In this document: positions 14,128-18,324 of the stretch, in pieces
Numbering within the stretch: the stretch's first letter is position 1
Layout: each line of letters starts with the position of its first letter
Origin: M3007 sp044350415
GTDB taxonomy: Bacteria; Bacteroidota; Bacteroidia; Chitinophagales; Saprospiraceae
Reading direction: 5' to 3'
Assembly: GCA_044350415.1 (NCBI GenBank)
Contig: JBILHQ010000127.1
Location: 1-18,324 of the forward strand
DNA: 18,324 bases
The notes under the pieces: generated by a model
The model's input: only the letters and a program-made list of their open reading frames with translations
The model's database searches: none
What the model was told of the DNA's origin: nothing
Made by a program: the position numbers and the translations under genes

Positions 14128-14356
14128 TCGAAAAAAGTGCCTGGCTTCACCAGGCGTTTTATCAGTTCTTTTTTTCATCCAACATGATACCTGTTTTAAC
14201 CATCCCTTCCATTACCCCATATACGTATTTCGTGGTATCTGTTTGTTGATAAATGTTAGCATTAGCACCGAAAGTAAGTATGTTAAAATGCTTGCTCAGT
14301 TTTTCAAATTGCTTTTCAGTTAGCCGGTTAAATATCGAAAAAGAAGCAGGGTCCAT
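14128..14356 (-). pseudogene. Broken Crp/Fnr-type regulator (N-terminal cyclic-nucleotide-binding domain fragment)
   Basis: The open frame 14356 to 14162 encodes 64 residues. LTEKQFEKLSKHFNILTFGANANIYQ followed by YVYGVMEGMVKTGIMLDEKKN resembles the start of a cyclic-nucleotide-binding domain of Bacteroidota Crp/Fnr regulators. Adding one A to the A7 run (complement of 14169-14175) extends the frame as ELIKRLVKPGTFFD, the expected continuation in this family. The sequence then runs into the perfect palindrome at 14127 and resemblance ends. The rest of the sensor domain and the whole DNA-binding domain are absent. It is therefore a frameshifted and truncated remnant. A GCCTGG/CCAGGC hairpin (14139-14155) followed by T6 on the minus strand could now serve as a terminator. 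A functional 64-residue protein cannot be excluded. Confidence 0.68.
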
Positions 14357-14543
14357 CGAAAGGTGTGGTTAAAATTAATTAATTCAGCGCTTTTGGCATC
14401 AAATTGTCAAAAAGCAACACCGCCTGGAATAAAAACAAAGCTGGGCGGCCCTGATCCTTGTCGAAAAAATATACTTTGCAAAAACGTTTTGAATCACCAT
14501 TTAAAACTTGTTCATTTGCATTTGCATAAAAGCAAATCGAATT

Positions 14544-16529
14544 ATGGTACAACCATTTACGCTTTTTACAGATTTTGATATTGCACTGTACCAATCGGGA
14601 AAGCACTTCCGCCTGTATGAAAAGATGGGTAGTCATGTGAAGGAACATAACGGCAGAAAAGGAGTGTACTTTGCAGTTTGGGCCCCCAATTCACAACGCG
14701 TAAGTGTAACTGGAGACTTCAATGGGTGGAATCCCGATGCGCATGTTTTATTACCGCGATGGGATAAAAGTGGCATTTGGGAGGGTTTTATTCCTGGAAT
14801 TGGCCATGGAACCACCTATAAGTACCATATTACAATGCACAATGGCGCTAGCCTGGATAAAGGGGACCCTTTTGCCCGCAAATGGGAAACACCTCCGCGC
14901 ACTGCCAGCGTGGTATGGGATAAAGAATATACCTGGGAAGATACCGATTGGATGAAACGCCGCGCTGATCTGGCAGGCAAACCACAACCCTGGTCAGTAT
15001 ATGAAGTTCATTTAGGATCCTGGAAAAAAATAATCACGGAGGGCAACCGCTCTCTGAATTACCGCGAACTGGCCGAAGAGCTGGTTGCTTATGTGGGTGA
15101 TATGGGATTTACCCACGTGGAGTTCATGCCGATAATGGAGCATCCCTATTTCCCTTCGTGGGGATACCAGATTACGGGATTCTTTGCGCCCACCAGCAGG
15201 TTTGGTGAACCGGAAGACATGAAATACCTGATCGACTGTTTTCATGCAGCAGGTATTGGCGTTATTCTCGACTGGGTTCCATCACATTTTCCGGGCGACA
15301 CTCATGGTTTATACCTGTTTGACGGTTCGCACCTGTATGAATATGCCGATCCCAGAAAAGGTTTTCAGCCCGATTGGAACAGTTATGTTTTTGACTATGG
15401 TCGCAATGAAGTGCGTTCGTTCCTGATTTCCAATGCTTTGTTTTGGCTCGAACGGTATCATATTGACGGCTTACGGGTTGATGCAGTAGCATCTATGTTG
15501 TACCTGGATTATTCGCGAAAAGAAGGGGAATGGATTCCGAATGTTTATGGCGGAAGAGAAAACCTGGAGGCGATATCGCTGCTTCGGGAGTTTAACGATA
15601 CGGTTTATAAAGAATACCCCGGCGTGGAGACTATTGCGGAAGAAAGCACTGCATTTGCCGGGGTGAGCAAACCTACTTTTGAGGGTGGGCTCGGTTTTGG
15701 TCAAAAATGGATGATGGGCTGGATGCATGATTCCCTCAATTATTTCAAACGCCCCTCTATTTTCCGCCGCTGGCATCAAAGTGAGATCACTTTTTCGATG
15801 GTGTATGCCTTTTCTGAAAGGTTTATGCTGCCATTGAGCCACGATGAGGTCGTGCACCTCAAAGGGTCGTTGTTCAATAAAATGCCCGGCGACGAATGGC
15901 AAAAACACGCGAATCTCCGGGCATTATTCGGTCAGCAATGGACTCACCCGGGAACACAGCTGTTGTTCATGGGTGGCGAAATCGCTCAAACCACCGAGTG
16001 GGGACATGATCGTGGCGTCACCTGGGAACTATTGCAATATGATTACCACAAGGGTTGCCAGCAATGGGTTCGGGCGCTCAATAAATTATATACCCAATAC
16101 CCGGCGCTTTGGCGCCATGCCTTTACTCCCGAGGGCTATGAATGGATAAGTGGCGACGACACCGGCAACTCAGTTTTGTGCTACCTGCGCAAAGGTGACC
16201 CCGGCGATAAATGCCTCTTGGTGGTATGTCACTTTCAAACCAATACTTTGGAAAATTATTCTGTAGGGGTACCTTCAGGAGGTGTCTGGAAAGAAATTCT
16301 GAACAGCGACAATAAGGAATATGGTGGAAGCGGGGTACTGAATGGAACGGTAAAAGCCCAAAAAGAGCCCTCGCATGGACAGGAATATTCTGTTTCGTTC
16401 AGCATTCCACCTTTGTCAGTGATGGTATTTGAAGGTGTTTTGGCCGACAAAAAAGATAAAAAATCGGTAACGCCATCTGCTAAAGAAAAAGCAGCCCCTA
16501 AAACCAGCACGCGTAAAAAGCCGGCATGA
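14544..16529 (+). CDS. glgB: 1,4-alpha-glucan branching enzyme
   Basis: The protein has 661 residues from the ATG at 14544. The in-frame TTG at 14508 would add 12 residues unlike the family. It transfers alpha-1,4 chains to form alpha-1,6 branches in glycogen. An N-terminal CBM48 domain (FAVWAPNSQRVSVTGDFNGW) precedes a GH13 barrel. The GH13 regions are DWVPSHFPGD, GLRVDAVASML (nucleophile Asp313), ETIAEEST (acid/base Glu366) and LPLSHDEVVH (Asp434). The C-terminal beta domain is followed by a Lys/Ala/Ser-rich tail of about 25 residues (DKKDKKSVTPSAKEKAAPK). The 35-nt gap to the next gene suggests an operon. No other glycogen genes are in the window. Confidence 0.96.
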   Translation: MVQPFTLFTDFDIALYQSGKHFRLYEKMGSHVKEHNGRKGVYFAVWAPNSQRVSVTGDFNGWNPDAHVLLPRWDKSGIWEGFIPGIGHGTTYKYHITMHNGASLDKGDPFARKWETPPRTASVVWDKEYTWEDTDWMKRRADLAGKPQPWSVYEVHLGSWKKIITEGNRSLNYRELAEELVAYVGDMGFTHVEFMPIMEHPYFPSWGYQITGFFAPTSRFGEPEDMKYLIDCFHAAGIGVILDWVPSHFPGDTHGLYLFDGSHLYEYADPRKGFQPDWNSYVFDYGRNEVRSFLISNALFWLERYHIDGLRVDAVASMLYLDYSRKEGEWIPNVYGGRENLEAISLLREFNDTVYKEYPGVETIAEESTAFAGVSKPTFEGGLGFGQKWMMGWMHDSLNYFKRPSIFRRWHQSEITFSMVYAFSERFMLPLSHDEVVHLKGSLFNKMPGDEWQKHANLRALFGQQWTHPGTQLLFMGGEIAQTTEWGHDRGVTWELLQYDYHKGCQQWVRALNKLYTQYPALWRHAFTPEGYEWISGDDTGNSVLCYLRKGDPGDKCLLVVCHFQTNTLENYSVGVPSGGVWKEILNSDNKEYGGSGVLNGTVKAQKEPSHGQEYSVSFSIPPLSVMVFEGVLADKKDKKSVTPSAKEKAAPKTSTRKKPA

Positions 16530-16564
16530 ACTAAAGGGCTTTCAAACGAAAGAGGTAAGATAAA

Positions 16565-18250
16565 ATGGCAAAAAAACAACCCATCAAATCTATTCCGGTC
16601 CGCCCGGTAATTCAAAAAGTCGATACCCCAGCCGAATGGCAACCCTGGGTATTAGCGGCATTGGTATTTTTTATCTACGCTACAGGATTCTCCAATCCAA
16701 TGGTGGGTATGGATGATCATACCGCTACGATTGATAATCCGGCTGTAAAGGAATTTTCTATATTCGGTCGGTTCAATTTGGGTATGTATGCACCGATAAC
16801 CTGGTTTTGTTATGCCATCATTCACCGGCTCAACGGTGGAACTGATTCCGGTACACTTTATCATATCATGGGTGCATTGGTACATGCATTCAATGTGTTT
16901 TTAGTCTACCGGTTGTTCCGGAAATGGGAAGCACCTGTGACAATGGCCGCAGTGGTTGCCTTGTTTTTTGGCATTCACCCCTTGCAAACAGAAGCAGTTT
17001 CCTGGATTGCAGGCTTTAGTACACCATTATTCGCCATGTTTTCGTTGCTCGCATTGCACCAGTGGACGAAATATGTCAAAAGCGGCACCGGTTGGGACAG
17101 GTCATATTGGCTGGCATTCGCTGCATTTCTGGCGGCCTGCCTGAGTAAATCGGCAGCTGTTATGTTACCTTTGTCCCTGGTGGTGCTGGATATTTGGTGG
17201 AAACGCGATGTGTGGCGACATTGGGCAGAAAAGGTTATATTTTTTGCAGCTTCGTTTGTCTTTGGTATTTTGACAATGTATTCCCGCGTTCATGAAGGGC
17301 GTGCGACTACTGCGGAAAGCACCTACAGTCCATTCGAGCGTTTTTTTATGGCTTGCCACAGCGTATTATTTTACTGGGGAAAAATCTTAGCCCCCCTTCA
17401 CCTGAGCATTTGGTATCCTTTTGTGAAGGACAGCAACGGCAATCTAACAACGTCTTATTTTGCAGCACCAGTGATTCTTGCAGCCATCCTTGGCCTGGCC
17501 TGGTGGAAAAGAAGGGAATGGCCTTTGCTATGGGCGGGTATTTTATTTTACTTAGCCAATATCGTATTGGCTCTGCCTTTCCGCACCCTGGGTACATTTG
17601 AACTGCGGTCCGATCGGTACAATTACCTGGCTATCCTGGGAATGCTGCCATTAATTGCCTGGTTGCCGGTGTACCTGAAAGAAAAACAGCCTGGGTTGGT
17701 CAATCTTGGTTGGGGTGTACTTGGTGTGCTCGGCATCTTCTGGACTTACACCACGATTAACCGTATAGGCGATTGGAAAAACACGATGACCTTGCTCAAT
17801 AAATCAATCGCAGTACAAGGTGACAATTTTGGCAAAGCCTATTACTGGCGTGGCATGGAATTCGGAGACAAGGCCAAATCGCAAAAAGACTGGCAAAATG
17901 CCATCAGTGATTTCTCAAAAGCGATTGAACTGAATCCGGAACTAACAGAATGTTACAAATATCGCGGTGCGCTTTATGGCATTACTAAACAGTACGATAG
18001 ATCGGTCGCCGACCTTACGGTATACCTTAACACCAAACCCAACGATGCCGAATACCGCTTTAACCGGGGATTGTCGTATCTAATGCTGAATCGACCGACC
18101 GAAGCGGTGGCAGATATGAACCTGACCCTCAAAAATAATCCGAAATTTTATCAGGCATACCTCACCCGCAGCAATGCCTACCTGATGCTCGGCGATACCA
18201 TAAAAGGACAGGCCGATCTGAAAGAATACGAACAGAGGGCAGGTCAGTAG
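16565..18250 (+). CDS. Polytopic membrane protein with C-terminal TPR repeats (GT-C/TMTC-like)
   Basis: The protein has 561 residues. Residues about 27-410 form around ten membrane segments. An early acidic pair, GMDDHTATIDNPAV (Asp50, Asp51), in the first extracytoplasmic loop is typical of GT-C-fold glycosyltransferases and TMTC-like proteins, as is the HPLQTEAVSWIAG motif (about residue 139). Residues about 435-555 hold three TPRs (for example AISDFSKAIELNPEL and SVADLTVYLNTKPNDAEYRFNRG). A role in protein or cell-envelope O-glycosylation using a lipid-linked sugar is an inference from architecture. An AGAGG ribosome-binding sequence (16551-16555) lies 9 nt before the start. The gene follows glgB by 35 nt and is probably cotranscribed. 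Confidence 0.85.
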   Translation: MAKKQPIKSIPVRPVIQKVDTPAEWQPWVLAALVFFIYATGFSNPMVGMDDHTATIDNPAVKEFSIFGRFNLGMYAPITWFCYAIIHRLNGGTDSGTLYHIMGALVHAFNVFLVYRLFRKWEAPVTMAAVVALFFGIHPLQTEAVSWIAGFSTPLFAMFSLLALHQWTKYVKSGTGWDRSYWLAFAAFLAACLSKSAAVMLPLSLVVLDIWWKRDVWRHWAEKVIFFAASFVFGILTMYSRVHEGRATTAESTYSPFERFFMACHSVLFYWGKILAPLHLSIWYPFVKDSNGNLTTSYFAAPVILAAILGLAWWKRREWPLLWAGILFYLANIVLALPFRTLGTFELRSDRYNYLAILGMLPLIAWLPVYLKEKQPGLVNLGWGVLGVLGIFWTYTTINRIGDWKNTMTLLNKSIAVQGDNFGKAYYWRGMEFGDKAKSQKDWQNAISDFSKAIELNPELTECYKYRGALYGITKQYDRSVADLTVYLNTKPNDAEYRFNRGLSYLMLNRPTEAVADMNLTLKNNPKFYQAYLTRSNAYLMLGDTIKGQADLKEYEQRAGQ

Positions 18251-18286
18251 TTATAAGTGATGAGTGATGAGTTTTGTTGTGCTGAC

Positions 18287-18324
18287 CGTAGAGTATGGTG
18301 TTGCGTAAAACATCATACTCTACG
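18287..18324. repeat. Inverted repeat at right window edge
   Basis: The arms 18287-18302 and 18309-18324 pair over 16 bp with one G-T mismatch and a 6-nt loop. They end exactly at the window boundary, so the element may extend further. It lies 36 nt after the TPR gene stop. It could end that operon's transcript or be part of a dispersed intergenic repeat. The preceding bases hold a short tandem TGATGAG repeat (18259-18271). Confidence 0.7.

Noticed and set aside
14139..14155. GCCTGG/CCAGGC hairpin as a purpose-made terminator of an intact small gene
   Set aside because: In the restored Crp frame this DNA encodes RLVKPG, matching the family, so the dyad is probably former coding sequence, even if it may terminate transcripts now.
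14508..14543. TTG start for glgB giving 12 extra residues
   Set aside because: The Cys/Ile-rich extension is unlike the family, and the ATG at 14544 gives a normal N-terminus.

Overview
The window looks like chromosomal DNA of a member of the Bacteroidota (possibly Chitinophagia, Saprospiria or Cytophagia; class not resolved). The evidence is the recurring -7 promoter element TAnnTTTG upstream of several genes, the scarcity of clear Shine-Dalgarno sequences, a long NusB of about 310 residues, and many secreted proteins without recognisable families. The window mixes conserved housekeeping genes with small accessory genes and several structured intergenic repeats.

Layout. At the left edge are the first 17 codons of adenylate kinase (adk, minus). 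A 337-bp AT-rich divergent spacer follows, holding a perfect 19-bp inverted repeat. Then come a secreted protein with a possible permuted papain-like fold (389-970, plus), nusB (minus), an ACP phosphodiesterase gene (acpH, minus), a probable lipoprotein, a frameshifted DEDDh exonuclease that ends in a membrane anchor, and a small secreted protein (all plus). A 206-bp nested inverted repeat (4750-4955) closes this block.

The middle region is a coherent accessory locus. An AraC-type regulator (minus) is divergent from a plus-strand set of three genes: a secreted cupin fused to a SnoaL/DUF4440-like domain, a [2Fe-2S] small subunit, and a 770-residue Tat-signal molybdopterin large subunit of the xanthine dehydrogenase/isoquinoline 1-oxidoreductase type. 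Together they look like an inducible periplasmic molybdenum hydroxylase. A membrane-anchored protein of unknown function lies beyond araC. The 320 bp downstream of the hydroxylase hold a perfect 36-bp direct repeat, a hairpin and the terminator of tRNA-Lys(TTT).

The right half carries tRNA-Lys (minus), rbfA (plus) overlapping convergently with hemA (minus), a 10-TM EamA transporter (plus), a perfect 58-bp palindrome abutting a broken Crp/Fnr regulator fragment (minus), glgB, and a GT-C-like membrane protein with C-terminal TPRs, probably in an operon with glgB. The window ends in another inverted repeat.

Nothing here is clearly a new defence or mobile system. The items most worth following up are the AraC/cupin-DUF4440/hydroxylase locus, the membrane-anchored exonuclease, the decayed Crp gene beside a perfect palindrome, and the intergenic repeats.
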